A DNA stretch of 28,110 bases from Chloroflexota bacterium (GTDB taxonomy: Bacteria > Chloroflexota > Anaerolineae > UBA4142): contig JACQGS010000121.1 in the NCBI GenBank assembly GCA_016199405.1, positions 1 through 28,110 on the forward strand, given 5' to 3'. Each line of letters opens with the position of its first letter. Positions within the stretch are counted from its first letter, which is position 1. The notes under the pieces are model-generated. The model had not been told where the DNA came from. It was given only the letters and a program-made list of their open reading frames with translations, and did no database searches. A program made the position numbers and the translations under genes. Shown here piece after piece: positions 15,681-23,601 of this stretch.

Positions 15681-15723
15681 TTTTCCTCCTGGAAATTTAT
15701 TGTTCGCGCCCAACGCCGCGCAG

Positions 15724-15752
15724 AGTATAAACTGATTCAACTCACGCGTCAA
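15724..15752 (-). promoter_or_regulatory. Sigma-70 promoter of acpP
   Basis: Minus strand TTGACG (15747-15752), 17-nt spacer, TATACT (15724-15729), about 45 bp upstream of the acpP ATG. Its -35 region abuts the divergent promoter of the MFS gene. Confidence 0.75.
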
Positions 15753-15756
15753 CCTA

Positions 15757-15765
15757 TGCTATAAT
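15757..15765 (+). promoter_or_regulatory. Extended -10 promoter of the MFS transporter gene
   Basis: Plus strand TGCTATAAT gives an extended -10 with TATAAT at 15760-15765. The upstream TTCAAC is a weak -35. An ATG at 15764 falls inside this box and so is unlikely to be the start of the gene. Confidence 0.6.
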
Positions 15766-15796
15766 GCCGCCCTCATATTATTTAGCCGGAGGCGGG

Positions 15797-17023
15797 TTGT
15801 CAACTCCCCTAGCCCATTCGCGTTCCCCGTTGACGCGGTTTACCAAACCCAATGCCATTCTCACGATGGTCAGTCTCGCACATGCCGTAAATCACGCATA
15901 CGCGACACTCATGCCGTTGATTTATCCGATCATCCTCAATGAATACCGTTTGTCGTACACCGATCTCGGCGTGATGGTGGGCGTCGCCAATGCCGTTGGC
16001 GGCTTGATGCAATTGACGTTCGGCTACATGCGCCAATTTATCGAACGGCGTGTGGTGTTGGGCGGCGGTCAAGCGCTAATGGGTTTGAGCGCTGCGCTCA
16101 CCGGCATCGCGCCCAATTTTCCGGTTTTCTTCGCGGGAAATATTCTTGCGCGCATCGGCGGCAGTCCTCAACATCCCGTGGGCAGTTCTATCCTCTCCGA
16201 TCAATTCGATCCGCGCCGCCGCGGCTTTGCGCTTTCCGCGCATATCTCGGGCGGCAACGTCGGCACCGTCCTCGTCCCCATCGCCGGCACGTTGATCATC
16301 ACCTCCTTCGGGTGGCGAACCGCTTTGTTTGTTTTTGCCGCGCTCGCTTTTGTGGTTGGCGCGCTGATCGCGCTGACGCTGGACGAAAACCGGGCGACCG
16401 GCGCGCACATCGCGCCGGCTTCGCGCGGATCGCGATCTGAGATCAAGCAGATTCTATCGAATCGCAACATCCAACTTTTATTCTTGATTTCCACCATCGC
16501 CGCCGGCGGACGCGGCTTGGGCGTTTTGATCACGTACATCCCGCTCTATCTCGACAAAGTTTTGAAAATCGAAACCGGATCAGCCGGCATCCTCTTTACG
16601 ATTTTGCTCGTGGGCAGTGTGATTGGTCCCGTTATCTTTGGAAGATTTTCCGACGCGGCGGGACGCAAGCCCATCTTGATTGTCTGTTATGCGGCGGCAA
16701 CCCTCTTGACGATTATTTTTACCACGTTGGGCGCGACAACCATTCTTTTGCCGATCGTTTTGCTTTTGATGGGCATTACGGTTTATGCGGAAAGCCCGCT
16801 CTTGCAAACTTTTCTCGCGGATTCCACGCAAGGGCTCAACCGCGATCTCGCGTTCGGGCTTTATTTTACCGCCGCGTTCGGCGTCGGATCGTTTTGGGCA
16901 TCCGCGCTGGGCTGGGTCATCGACTCCTTTGGATTCAGCGCCGGCTTTTACGTGATGGCAGCGTCGTACGTCATCGCCGGTTTGCTCGTTCCGTTCACGC
17001 GCGAAATGCGCCCGGCGCGTTGA
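15797..17023 (+). CDS. Major facilitator superfamily transporter
   Basis: The product of about 408 residues has twelve predicted membrane segments, beginning SLAHAVNHAYATLMPLIYPIIL and ending VMAASYVIAGLLVPF. Features typical of MFS are YTDLGVMVG in the first loop, GRFSDAAGRKP in the central 8-9 loop, and a Gly-rich tm5 region. The N-terminal helix resembles the fosmidomycin-resistance (Fsr) type exporters, but the substrate cannot be told. I favour the TTG at 15797, which has GGAGG just upstream and lies after the -10 box; an ATG at 15866 is also possible. It faces acpP across a shared promoter region. Confidence 0.85.
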   Translation: MSTPLAHSRSPLTRFTKPNAILTMVSLAHAVNHAYATLMPLIYPIILNEYRLSYTDLGVMVGVANAVGGLMQLTFGYMRQFIERRVVLGGGQALMGLSAALTGIAPNFPVFFAGNILARIGGSPQHPVGSSILSDQFDPRRRGFALSAHISGGNVGTVLVPIAGTLIITSFGWRTALFVFAALAFVVGALIALTLDENRATGAHIAPASRGSRSEIKQILSNRNIQLLFLISTIAAGGRGLGVLITYIPLYLDKVLKIETGSAGILFTILLVGSVIGPVIFGRFSDAAGRKPILIVCYAAATLLTIIFTTLGATTILLPIVLLLMGITVYAESPLLQTFLADSTQGLNRDLAFGLYFTAAFGVGSFWASALGWVIDSFGFSAGFYVMAASYVIAGLLVPFTREMRPAR

Positions 17024-17073
17024 TTGGTAAAACACTCTATGCTGTCTCTAGTTGCGGTCTGATCTCATTTCAC

Positions 17074-17160
17074 TGTGACAAGTGACACGGGGCAAGTGGC
17101 AAGGGCGGTTCAAAGTTTCTTGATACTTGTCACCTCCCCTGCCACCTGTCACCCGTCACT
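17074..17160. repeat. CAAGTGACA/TGTCACCTG inverted repeat before fni
   Basis: TGTGACAAGTGACA and GGCAAGTGGCAAGGG on the left mirror ACTTGTCACCTCCCC, GCCACCTGTCACC and CGTCAC on the right. The same type occurs at 27518-27595. It ends only 8 bp before the fni ATG and occupies the place of a ribosome site. Confidence 0.6.
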
Positions 17161-17167
17161 TTCTCTC

Positions 17168-18202
17168 ATGCCTGACGAAACCACCGTCCCCGCGCGTAAA
17201 CTCGATCATTTACGCATCAACCTCAAAGACGACGTCCAGTTCCATCAACTCACAAGCGGACTGGAACGTTACCGCTTTGCGCATCAAGCGCTTCCTAATC
17301 TCGCGCTCAACGAAATTGATCTCTCGACGCGTCTCTTTGGCAAAAAGCTGCGCTCGCCTCTCTTGATTTCCTCCATGACCGGCGGCGCGGAGCAAACGTT
17401 TCGCATCAACCAGAATCTCGCGACCGCCGCGCAAGCGTTGGGCATTGCGATGGGGGTCGGCTCGCAACGCGCCGCGCTCGAAGATTCCGCCGTCGCGTAC
17501 ACGTATCAAGTCCGCTCCGTCGCGCCAGACATTTTGCTTTTTGCCAATCTCGGCGCGATTCAACTCAACTACACGTATACGGTCGATCAATGCCGCCGCG
17601 CGGTTGAAATGATCCAAGCCGACGCGTTGATTCTGCATCTCAATGCGATCCAAGAAGCCGTGCAATCCGAAGGCAACACGAATTGGAAAGACTTGCTCAC
17701 GAAAATCGAAAAGGTCTGCCGCGCGCTCGAGGCGCCGGTGATTGCGAAAGAAGTCGGCTTTGGAATTTCGGACGATGCCGCGCGTCAGCTCGCCAATGCC
17801 GGCGTTGCCGCGATTGATGTCGCCGGCGCGGGCGGCACCTCGTGGGCGGCGGTCGAATCGCGCCGCGCTCCGACAAAATTCTTGCGCGAGCTCGCAGAGG
17901 CGTTTTGGAATTGGGGCATCCCGACGGTGGATTCGCTGCGCGCGGTTCAACGCGCCGCGCCGAAACTGCCGGTGATTGCGAGCGGCGGCATTCGCGATGG
18001 GATCGAAGTCGCCAAATGTCTTGCGCTCGGCGCGAGCATTGTCGGACTCGCGTCGCCGATGCTGAAGCTGGCGGATCTGGGGGTGGAAGATTTGATCGAG
18101 GGAATCAAGTTGATCAATGAAACGCTACGCGTCGCCATGTTTGGGATTGGCGCGAAGAATATCGCGCAATTGAAAAAGACGAAACGGCTCATGAAGGCAT
18201 GA
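17168..18202 (+). CDS. fni: Type 2 isopentenyl-diphosphate delta-isomerase
   Basis: Fni is an FMN- and NAD(P)H-dependent enzyme that interconverts IPP and DMAPP, supplying the starter for prenyl chains. The 344-residue product is of normal length and shows RKLDHLRINL, PLLISSMTGG, MGVGSQRAALED, LILHLNAIQEAVQSEGNTNW, VIAKEVGFGIS, VAGAGGTSWAAVES and ASGGIRDGIEVAKCLALGA. These are the substrate and FMN-binding blocks of the TIM barrel. The ATG at 17168 is chosen; the longer frame from 17075 translates a repeat. No Shine-Dalgarno is seen. The C-terminal codons run into another repeat at 18190-18274. The prenyl synthase gene follows. Confidence 0.95.
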   Translation: MPDETTVPARKLDHLRINLKDDVQFHQLTSGLERYRFAHQALPNLALNEIDLSTRLFGKKLRSPLLISSMTGGAEQTFRINQNLATAAQALGIAMGVGSQRAALEDSAVAYTYQVRSVAPDILLFANLGAIQLNYTYTVDQCRRAVEMIQADALILHLNAIQEAVQSEGNTNWKDLLTKIEKVCRALEAPVIAKEVGFGISDDAARQLANAGVAAIDVAGAGGTSWAAVESRRAPTKFLRELAEAFWNWGIPTVDSLRAVQRAAPKLPVIASGGIRDGIEVAKCLALGASIVGLASPMLKLADLGVEDLIEGIKLINETLRVAMFGIGAKNIAQLKKTKRLMKA

Positions 18203-18274
18203 AAGGCACAGAAGGCAAAAGAAGGCGGAGAAGGCACGCTCCCTATGCCCTCTACACCCTCTATGCCATCTAGG
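18190..18274. repeat. GAAGGCA tandem-like repeat over the fni stop codon
   Basis: Several GAAGGC units spaced 8-10 nt apart (18192-18236) are followed by a partly complementary TATGCCCTCTACACCCTCTA tract. It covers the last codons of fni and reaches to the next gene. Confidence 0.55.
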
Positions 18275-18282
18275 TTTTGAGA

Positions 18283-19293
18283 ATGGATGAAATGCTCACC
18301 GCGCTCGATGCGGAATTACGCGCGCTTGTTGCGGAAAATGAACGCGCCTATCACGCGTACTATGGGATGATGCAATATCATCTCGGTTGGGTCGATGAAA
18401 AATTCGCGCCCGCACAGACGGATGCCGGAAAACGTTTGCGTCCGCTGTTGTGCCTATTGAGTTGTGAAGCCGCCGGCGGAGATTGGCGTGCCGCATTACC
18501 CCTCGCGGCGGCGGTTGAATTGGTTCATAACTTTTCGCTCCTGCACGACGACATCGAGGATCAAAGCGATGCGCGGCGCGGCCGCGCGACGGTGTGGAAA
18601 ATCTGGGGACTTGCGCAAGGACTCAACGCGGGCGATGGGATGTTCATTCTTGCGCGTCTCGCATTGAATCGACTTGCCGCGCGCCGCGCGAGCGCGGAAA
18701 GATGGGCGCGCATTAGTTTGGAGTTCGACGAGGCAACGCTGGCGCTCTGTCAGGGGCAATTTCTCGACTTGAGTTTTGAAACGCGGACGGATGTGAGCGT
18801 GGACGATTATTTGCAAATGATTCGCGGAAAATCTGCCGCGCTCGTTTCCGCCGCAACCAAACTCGGCGCGATGATTGGCACGGACAATGCAAAAATTATC
18901 GACGCGTTCGCGCAGTTCGGGGAGAATATCGGACTGGCGTTCCAAATGGCGGACGACATTCTTGGCATCTGGGGCGATCCCAAAGTTACGGGCAAATCCG
19001 CGGCGACCGATATCTTATCCAAGAAAAAATCACTACCCGCGCTCATCGGATTGAATCACGCAAAATATCGTGCGACCTTGAGCGCGATTTATCTCAAGCC
19101 CGTACTCGAACCCGTGGATGTCCGGCGCGTGCTGGATATGCTCGACGAAGCCGGCGCGCGTGACCAGACGCAAAAACGCGCGGATGAGTTTCACGCGGCG
19201 GCGCAAGCCGCGCTCGCGCGCGCCAGCGCGCACAATCGCGCATCAGATCAATTGCGTGAGATCGCGGCGGGGATGACGCGGCGCGTGCGATAG
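18283..19293 (+). CDS. Polyprenyl diphosphate synthase, GGPP synthase type
   Basis: The 336-residue protein condenses IPP onto allylic diphosphates. The first aspartate-rich motif DDIED is at 89-93 in LVHNFSLLHDDIEDQSDARRG, and the second is QMADDILGIWGDP. KSAATDILSKKKSLP follows. There is no two-residue insertion in the first motif and Phe84 stands at position -5, the pattern that sets C20 length in archaeal-type (type I) GGPP synthases. So a C20 product is inferred. GKRLRPLL (49-56) binds diphosphate. The start is ATG 18283; a TTG at 18277 is less likely. It lies between fni and a geranylgeranyl reductase gene, fitting a short isoprenoid pathway. Confidence 0.93.
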   Translation: MDEMLTALDAELRALVAENERAYHAYYGMMQYHLGWVDEKFAPAQTDAGKRLRPLLCLLSCEAAGGDWRAALPLAAAVELVHNFSLLHDDIEDQSDARRGRATVWKIWGLAQGLNAGDGMFILARLALNRLAARRASAERWARISLEFDEATLALCQGQFLDLSFETRTDVSVDDYLQMIRGKSAALVSAATKLGAMIGTDNAKIIDAFAQFGENIGLAFQMADDILGIWGDPKVTGKSAATDILSKKKSLPALIGLNHAKYRATLSAIYLKPVLEPVDVRRVLDMLDEAGARDQTQKRADEFHAAAQAALARASAHNRASDQLREIAAGMTRRVR

Positions 19294-19380
19294 AGCAAAC
19301 CCGCGAGTTGCTTCGAGCCAATAGTTACCAAAATCCCTCATCGCATTGATAAATAGAACGGCAGACAAAAAGAGAATGTC

Positions 19381-20634
19381 ATGCGCAATTTATCAGCCCA
19401 ACAATCCGGAGCCCATTATGATGTTGCCGTCGTGGGCGCTGGACCGGGGGGATCAGCAACCGCTTACTTTTTAGCCAAAGATGGATTGCGAGTTGCCTTA
19501 TTCGATAAATTCGAATTTCCGCGCGACAAAACTTGTGGGGACGGACTGACCCCACGCGCGATAAAAACGCTTGCGGCAATGGGGGTCTTGTCCCAAATTG
19601 AGGAACGCGCTTTTCGATCCCCTAGAATTAAGATGCGTTATTCGGACGAAATTACCTTTAATCTTGAACTTGATCACCTCAAGAATCTACCCAGATACAT
19701 TCTAACCATGCCCCGCTTCCAACTTGACGACGTTCTGCGTCAATATGCAGTGAATGCCGGGGTCCACTTTTTTCCAAGAGCCAGAGTGAAAAATCTCACC
19801 CGTCTTGTAGACAAGCGTGTGTCCATCCAAACTGAAAGTGGACCGGTAATCGAATGTGCCCTGGCGGTGATCGCAACGGGGGCAAATTCCAGTTTGTTGC
19901 AGAAACTCGGGTTATTAAAAAAATCACCACCCGTAAATCTGGCGGCGCGCACATATTTTGAAAATATCAAAGATCTTGACGATTCATTAATTCTATTCTT
20001 CGATGGGATTAACCTGCCCGGTTACGGATGGGTATTTCCAACCGGGGAGGGAACCGCAAACATCGGATGTGGGGTCTTTTTTGAGGATTCAGTTTCGCAG
20101 GCATCCCGCTTACGCGGTCTTATTGCGGAACATCCTTACCTGCAGCGCATTTTGAAAAATGCCCGTCAGGTCGCACCCATCCAAGGCTATCCCCTTCGGA
20201 CCGATTTTTCTCCATCCCATAGCGGCAATGAATGGATACTGGTTGTGGGAGAGGCGGCGGGATTGGTCAACCCAATTTCAGGCGAGGGTATTGATTATGC
20301 TCTGGAATCAGCCCATCTCGCGGCAAATGCGATTCTGAATGGCTGGCAGGATGGATTTCCGTCCACGGCGACTCAAAAGAAATACCGGACGGCGTTAGGA
20401 AAAAAATTTCAGTTCCAATTCATTCTGAATCATCTGATCCAGAAAATATATTTTAGGAACGGAATATGGACCTCCGTCTTAAAGAGCGCCTGCCAGAAAC
20501 CAACATTACGCAAGGCGATGGTGGATGCCGTCGTTGGCACGGGAAATCCGCTGGTGATGTTTACACCACGAGTATTAAGAGACGTATTTCTACAACTTTT
20601 TTCGGGTAGAGCTGATCAGTCCAAACCCGGCTAG
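19381..20634 (+). CDS. Geranylgeranyl reductase family flavoprotein
   Basis: The 417-residue protein has an N-terminal FAD-binding Rossmann motif VVGAGPGGSATAYFLA and KTCGDGLTPRAIKTL, the family's Cys-Gly loop after the FAD fold. FPTGEGTANIGCGVFF and GEAAGLVNPISGEGIDYALESA come later, the second FAD-binding block. Such enzymes saturate double bonds of geranylgeranyl chains in lipids, chlorophyll or menaquinone. Coming after fni and a GGPP synthase it likely hydrogenates a C20 chain or its product. Base composition is lower in GC than its upstream neighbours and CGCG is scarce, suggesting transfer. Its 3' end overlaps the convergent membrane-protein gene by 45 bp. The substrate is unknown. Confidence 0.9.
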   Translation: MRNLSAQQSGAHYDVAVVGAGPGGSATAYFLAKDGLRVALFDKFEFPRDKTCGDGLTPRAIKTLAAMGVLSQIEERAFRSPRIKMRYSDEITFNLELDHLKNLPRYILTMPRFQLDDVLRQYAVNAGVHFFPRARVKNLTRLVDKRVSIQTESGPVIECALAVIATGANSSLLQKLGLLKKSPPVNLAARTYFENIKDLDDSLILFFDGINLPGYGWVFPTGEGTANIGCGVFFEDSVSQASRLRGLIAEHPYLQRILKNARQVAPIQGYPLRTDFSPSHSGNEWILVVGEAAGLVNPISGEGIDYALESAHLAANAILNGWQDGFPSTATQKKYRTALGKKFQFQFILNHLIQKIYFRNGIWTSVLKSACQKPTLRKAMVDAVVGTGNPLVMFTPRVLRDVFLQLFSGRADQSKPG

Positions 20635-21414
20635 GCCGGTGACAATATTCATACCGAAAAAGACCCAGGTACCGAGGTTGGAATAATCGATCTGGTTGGC
20701 GGCTGGCACGGTAGCACTCGTCCAGATCACGCCAATTAAGGAAAGCACTCCCAGTGTTAACAATGTTAATCCAAGCACAAGCCGCTCGGAAATCGTACTC
20801 TGTTTATGGATCAGCCAAGCGCCGACGGCTGGGGTGATAAATGTCGCTGCATAAATGCGCCCGTGAAAAGCATCAATCCTCCACGGCCAGAAGGCAGTGA
20901 GAGCCTCAGGCATGATCAACAAGCCAAATCCATAAAGTCCGAGCACGATGGTTATTTCCAATAACAAGGTACGCAATGTTGCAAGAGTGTTGTCGCCTCC
21001 TGCAACTTTCAGATCACGCAACCTGTATATGAAAAAAGCCGAATTAAGGGGAAGAAAAATGTACAAGAACCAAAAAGCATATGTCCCGGGACGGTCCCAG
21101 GCGAAACTTGGGATGTAAAAGAGCATGACAATGCCAATGCTGGTGGTAAAAGCAAAAATCATCCATAATACGACACGCCCCGGAGACCATCGTCCCGAGA
21201 TGGCAAAGACAACAAGAGGTAGCAACGCAGCGAAGTAAATTGCTCCGGTATAACGGGAATTAAATGGCGGAATTGCCCACGCCCAAAGGACATTTCCCAG
21301 GGATGGCAAAAGGAACAGCACGCTAGCTGTTACTCCCACCACTATACTTTCAACAATCGTTACAAGTCGAAGAAACGATGGAACTGGAGTGTTTTGAGGT
21401 GAAGAATCATACAT
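20590..21414 (-). CDS. Membrane protein with internal duplication (WxWxI..F..R motif)
   Basis: The 274-residue protein has about eight membrane segments. Two halves share a motif: LFLLPSLGNVLWAWAIPPF with NSRYTGAIYFAA (about 37-67), and LLIMPEALTAFWPWRIDAF with HGRIYAATFIT (from about 165). Both read LLxP...WxWxIxxFxxRxxxA. I do not recognise a characterised family, though WPW-x-L/I-type motifs occur in uncharacterised membrane proteins. It lies 39 bp after the squalene/phytoene synthase gene on the same strand, so they are probably one operon and it may process or transport the product. No catalytic residues are evident. Confidence 0.75.
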   Translation of the reverse strand: MYDSSPQNTPVPSFLRLVTIVESIVVGVTASVLFLLPSLGNVLWAWAIPPFNSRYTGAIYFAALLPLVVFAISGRWSPGRVVLWMIFAFTTSIGIVMLFYIPSFAWDRPGTYAFWFLYIFLPLNSAFFIYRLRDLKVAGGDNTLATLRTLLLEITIVLGLYGFGLLIMPEALTAFWPWRIDAFHGRIYAATFITPAVGAWLIHKQSTISERLVLGLTLLTLGVLSLIGVIWTSATVPAANQIDYSNLGTWVFFGMNIVTGLAGFGLISSTRKKL

Positions 21415-21453
21415 GACATTTTCTCCCTAAAAGAATATAGTGGGTATTGGCGA

Positions 21454-22443
21454 TTACGCCAGCTGGACCGAGTCAGTGCTTAATTTGCGATAGTAGCGAT
21501 CCAGCCATGAATTGGACCACCCCCACAGCGTGGTATCCCGCACGATGCGTGCTACTTCCTCGCGCGTGATTTTCACTTCACCTTGCAATACCGCCTGATT
21601 GCAACGGCTAATCGCCAAAGTGCGGACGGCAAACATCAATGGATAAGCACAAAAAAGACGTATGCTATGCTGCCAGGGCGGCAATGCTTTAAGGTACTTC
21701 ATGGCAGATAGCAAATGCTGGTCGGCTTTATCTGCCAACTTCTTTATAACCTGCATGCCCTCCAAAACGTTCTCCGAGCGGAATACATCCTCACGGGAGA
21801 TATGCAAAGATTCACAGAAACTATCCGGAATAAAAATCCAGCCGCGCTCGTAATCCTCGCGCAAGCCGCGAATGATGTTGACCGTTTGAAGCGCAAGTCC
21901 AAACTCGCGTGCCAGCGGCATTAACGTGTCCTTCTGCAAACGAATCACGAGGGAATACCAGGAAAAAAGCTCGGTCAGAAGATAGCCGATGCGCCCGGCA
22001 ACCTCATGCATGTAATTATCCATGTCGTTCTCATCTTGAACGAGAGGTCCTCGCGCGACCCAGCGAGCCATTCCCTGAGTCGTATCACGGACATTACGAA
22101 TGATCGGGAGTTGGACCGCGCGAGGCAGGGAATACAGAGCATCCAGAACAAGCGCAGCATTCCAGGCCACAACCGCATCCGGATTGGAACCATTTGGTGG
22201 TTCAATCCGAGCAATCAATTGGCTTATATCGTTATTTTTGGTTAGTATCGTATCCCACAACCCCAACAAAGAAACTTTCTTTTCGGTCGATAAATCATCA
22301 CTGTCTTCGAGATAATCTGAGACCCGAAACAGCAAATAAGCAACAGTTACAACATTGGCAAGTTTTTTTGGTAAACGCTCTATCCCTATCGCAAAAGTAC
22401 GACTGCTCGCGCGTAACATTTCATTTAGAGTTAGCATTTCCAT
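21454..22443 (-). CDS. Squalene/phytoene synthase family protein
   Basis: The 329-residue product should join two prenyl diphosphates head to head (C15 to squalene or C20 to phytoene-like). It has SSRTFAIGIERLP, the first aspartate motif DYLED (43-47), and YMHEVAGRIG (144-153). The second region is NIIRGLREDYERGWIFIPDSF. Here the first Asp of the usual DxxxD is Gly193 (codon 21865-21867), while Asp197 remains. The ATG at 22443 is chosen because the family fold begins there; the frame is open to 22563, but that part looks non-coding. A consensus promoter lies about 215 bp upstream. GC is lower than the host average. The product cannot be told. Confidence 0.88.
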   Translation of the reverse strand: MEMLTLNEMLRASSRTFAIGIERLPKKLANVVTVAYLLFRVSDYLEDSDDLSTEKKVSLLGLWDTILTKNNDISQLIARIEPPNGSNPDAVVAWNAALVLDALYSLPRAVQLPIIRNVRDTTQGMARWVARGPLVQDENDMDNYMHEVAGRIGYLLTELFSWYSLVIRLQKDTLMPLAREFGLALQTVNIIRGLREDYERGWIFIPDSFCESLHISREDVFRSENVLEGMQVIKKLADKADQHLLSAMKYLKALPPWQHSIRLFCAYPLMFAVRTLAISRCNQAVLQGEVKITREEVARIVRDTTLWGWSNSWLDRYYRKLSTDSVQLA

Positions 22444-22656
22444 TTTCGAATGCCTGCAGCCCACTTTTATCACAGCGACCATCCGCCACTTTAGGCGATC
22501 ATCTTTGCCCTCTTCGCCATGACTGGACGCGTGACCATGTTTGGACTCACACCGGGCTGGCACGGGTGGCAGTTACCGAACGACCCAATGCTGGTTCTAT
22601 GAGCTCATTCTTTGGGCACAGGTATTTGTGCACTTGCTCCGCCAGTGACAGTGGCA

Positions 22657-22686
22657 ATTATACGCTACCTATTTGGGTGACGTCAA
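22657..22686 (-). promoter_or_regulatory. Consensus promoter of the squalene/phytoene synthase operon
   Basis: Minus strand TTGACG (22681-22686), 18-nt spacer, TATAAT (22657-22662). It drives the synthase and the duplicated membrane protein gene, leaving about 200 nt of leader. The leader shows no riboswitch that I can name. Confidence 0.75.
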
Positions 22687-22699
22687 GCGTCTTTATTAG

Positions 22700-22900
22700 T
22701 TGCTGTCACCTACACGTTGGGCGAGTAGTGATCAGATTGAATGTGCGCGAAATCTTCGAGCCGTAGTCGCGCACTGCCTCACTCATGTTGTGCCAGCCGT
22801 TCGCACGATAGAGATTGAGCATTGCATTTCGTAACGCGGCGAGCACATGCAGCGCGTGCGTTGATGCAGGGGCGCGGCATTCGCCAGAACACAGTCAGGT
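22700..22900 (-). pseudogene. Decayed transposase remnant (ISAs1-like C-terminus)
   Basis: On the minus strand 22855-22705 can be read as HALHVLAALRNAML, NLYRANGWHNMSEAVRDYG, SKISRTFNLI. This resembles the C-terminal helices of ISAs1-type transposases (LAALRN...LLR..GW.NIA.A.R). Just upstream, another frame gives DCVLANAAPLHQR, which suits the same family, so a frameshift lies near 22858. No start and no inverted ends are visible. The rest of the non-coding stretch from 22444 to 22980 holds the promoter at 22657-22686 and short ATCAAGGT copies near 22905-22940. Confidence 0.6.
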
Positions 22901-22980
22901 ATAGATCAAGGTTGGCATAGACTGATCAAGGTCTCCAGAGATCAAGATCAGGTGAATGCCTCGCCCTTACCGTCACAGAT

Positions 22981-23601
22981 ATGTCTCCATTCATCGAAGG
23001 CGTAATTGCCGGTTATGGCATCGCGATTCCGGTCGGAGCAATCGCGATTCTCATTATTGACGCGGGGATGCGGCGCGGATTTTGGAGCGGATTTGCGGCC
23101 GGTGCTGGCGCGGCATCCGCCGATTTTGTTTTCGCGTCGCTCGCGGCAATCGCGGGACACGCACTGGCGGATGCACTGACGCCGTTCGCATCGGCGCTTC
23201 GCCTCGTCAGCGCGCTGGTCCTAATCGCGATGGGCGCGTTTGGGTTGTGGTGCGCGCGCGGCGCGCCGGCGCGAAATGGGCGGGGACAAGCCCCGCCCCT
23301 ACAAGTGCGGCGCACGATCATTCAAACGTACGCGCAATTTCTCGCGCTGACATTGCTCAATCCGATGACGATTGCCTATTTTGCCGCGCTGATTTTGGGA
23401 AATGGAACGGGGACGCTTGTGACGCCGGCAGATCGCGCCGCGTTTGTTGCCGGCGCGGTGCTTGCGTCGTTATCCTGGCAAAGTTTGCTCGCGGCGATCG
23501 GCGCGCAGGCGTACAAACGATTTTCGCCGCGCGCGCAACAGGCAACTTCCGTAATCGGTAATCTGGTAATTCTCGTGCTGGGGGTTCGGTTCCTTGTCTG
23601 A
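22981..23601 (+). CDS. LysE/RhtB-family exporter
   Basis: The 206-residue membrane protein starts FIEGVIAGYGIAIPVGAIAILII, the typical LysE first helix with a Pro-x-Gly, and contains GFWSGFAAGAGAASADFVFA and LALTLLNPMTIAYFAALI, the family's NP motif in the middle. Six helices are predicted. Such exporters expel amino acids. The loop before that helix contains NGRGQAPPLQV, encoded by a GC-rich hairpin repeat at 23278-23298, which looks like an in-frame insertion. A glycosylase gene starts inside its last codons. The substrate is unknown. Confidence 0.85.
   Translation: MSPFIEGVIAGYGIAIPVGAIAILIIDAGMRRGFWSGFAAGAGAASADFVFASLAAIAGHALADALTPFASALRLVSALVLIAMGAFGLWCARGAPARNGRGQAPPLQVRRTIIQTYAQFLALTLLNPMTIAYFAALILGNGTGTLVTPADRAAFVAGAVLASLSWQSLLAAIGAQAYKRFSPRAQQATSVIGNLVILVLGVRFLV
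23278..23298. repeat. GGGCGGGG/CCCCGCCC palindrome inside lysE-type gene
   Basis: An 8-bp perfect stem with ACAAG loop, followed by CTAC. It lies in frame in a cytoplasmic loop. A related stem (AGGGGCAGA) is at 9209-9240. Confidence 0.6.

Noticed and set aside
15681..15752. Longer start of acyl carrier protein
   Set aside because: The extension lies over the promoter; the ATG at 15680 has a perfect ribosome site and the normal ACP length.
17075..17167. Longer start of fni
   Set aside because: The extra codons translate the intergenic TGTCAC repeat.
22444..22563. Longer start of squalene/phytoene synthase
   Set aside because: The extra 40 residues lack hydrophobic or family features, and the region is leader between promoter and gene.
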